Assembly: GCA_041738285.1 (NCBI GenBank)
Contig: JBGSQB010000106.1
Span: 1-7,702, forward strand
Direction of reading: 5' to 3'
DNA length: 7,702 nt
From: SZUA-521 sp041738285
GTDB taxonomy: Bacteria; Pseudomonadota; Gammaproteobacteria; Pseudomonadales; Azotimanducaceae
The position numbers and the translations under genes were made by a program. Below are positions 6,002-7,702 of the stretch, one piece after another. Every line of letters starts with the position of its first letter. Position 1 is the stretch's first letter. The notes under the pieces are model-generated. The model had not been told where the DNA came from and searched no databases. It worked only from the letters and a program-made list of their open reading frames with translations.

Positions 6002-6710
6002 GGAACCCCCGTCGAGAGCCAATCGATTGGCGCGGCGCCGCGCGCAATGAGATATGCATTCGCCTTGGAGAAGTGCCGGCAACCGAAGAATCCGCGGTGC
6101 GCCGACAGCGGCGATGGATGCGGCGCGCTGAGCACGCAGTGGCGGCCGCGATCGACGATCGCGCCTTTCTTCTGAGCGTACGCGCCCCACAACATGAAAA
6201 CGACCCCGTCACGCTCCGCGTTGAGCGCCTCTACCACGCGATCGGTGAATGTCTCCCAGCCGCGGCCCTGATGCGAACCCGCTCGGCCGGCTTCGACGGT
6301 GAGTACGGCATTGAGTAGCAGCACGCCCTGTCGCGCCCATCCGATCAGACAGCCGCTCCCGGTACCTAAGCGATGAGCCGAGGCAGGCGCGAGATCGTCG
6401 TTGATCTCCTTGAAGATGTTGACCAGCGACGGTGGCAACTCGACGCCGGGACGAACCGAAAAGCAAAGCCCATGCGCCTGGCCTGCGCCGTGATACGGAT
6501 CCTGGCCGATGATCACGACCCGAACCTGCTCGATCGGCGTGAGGTCGAGCGCCGCGAATATTTCGGCGCCCTTCGGATAGATCGGTTTGCGCGCCTGCTT
6601 CTCCCTCGCAAGAAAGCTGCGCAGCGACTTCATGTAGGGCTTGTCGAACTCTGCAAGCAGCACCCGCTTCCAGGAATCGTGCAGCACCACACGATCGCCC
6701 GCCCCTTCGC

Positions 6711-6714
<4 letters not shown>
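5998..6714 (-). CDS. ung: Uracil-DNA glycosylase, family 1
   Basis: A 238-residue enzyme that removes uracil from DNA as the first step of base excision repair. The water-activating motif GQDPYH is at 70-75, with catalytic Asp72 (E. coli Asp64). Phe85 in the CFSV segment stacks on uracil. Asn135 in LLLNAVLTV gives base specificity. The DNA-intercalation loop HPSPLSAHRGF begins at His199 (E. coli His187). Every active-site residue is present and the length matches E. coli Ung (229). The ATG overlaps the TGA of lysS (ATGA, 6711-6714). Only a weak GGGA lies about ten bases upstream, so expression is likely coupled to lysS. The 3' end overlaps the convergent regulator gene by four bases. Confidence 0.97.

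Positions 6715-7702
<988 letters not shown>

Noticed and set aside
5996..6007. GGTT-AACC hairpin at the regulator/ung boundary as a terminator
   Set aside because: A 4-bp stem with no T tract on either strand is too weak to call.

Overview
This 7.7 kb window comes from a GC-rich bacterial chromosome (about 60% GC by eye). The gene content suggests a gammaproteobacterium from the broad Pseudomonas/Xanthomonadales/Nevskiales range, but the genus cannot be fixed from this sequence. It is almost fully coding. The only gene-free stretch is the ~146 bp divergent promoter region between mmsA and its putative regulator. I saw no tRNA, rRNA, CRISPR array, insertion sequence or prophage gene.

Left part (1-4985, minus strand): a tightly packed five-gene operon, read from right to left. 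The order is mmsA (CoA-acylating methylmalonate-semialdehyde dehydrogenase), an isobutyryl-CoA-type acyl-CoA dehydrogenase, an enoyl-CoA hydratase, a 3-hydroxyisobutyryl-CoA hydrolase-type crotonase, and mmsB (3-hydroxyisobutyrate dehydrogenase, cut by the window edge). Together they cover the distal valine pathway: isobutyryl-CoA to methacrylyl-CoA to 3-hydroxyisobutyryl-CoA to 3-hydroxyisobutyrate to methylmalonate semialdehyde to propionyl-CoA. Three of the four junctions are 4-base ATGA stop/start overlaps. The fourth (mmsA to acyl-CoA dehydrogenase) has a 2-base gap.

Centre (4986-6001): the divergent control region, then an AraC-family regulator on the plus strand with a cupin-like sensor domain and two C-terminal helix-turn-helix motifs. 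Its place beside mmsA matches MmsR, the AraC/XylS-type activator of mmsAB in Pseudomonas aeruginosa. The control region holds several unexplained signals: a 9-bp inverted repeat that includes the mmsA start codon, a strong plus-strand Shine-Dalgarno with an 11-codon mini-ORF in the regulator's frame, and an AT-rich island.

Right part (5998-7702, minus strand): housekeeping genes. lysS (class II lysyl-tRNA synthetase, N-terminus beyond the window) is followed by ung (family 1 uracil-DNA glycosylase) with another ATGA overlap. ung runs tail to tail into the araC-type gene, and their stop codons share a TTAA palindrome.

The genes themselves are recognisable families. The least ordinary material is the architecture of the mmsA/araC intergenic region and the stop/start overlaps.
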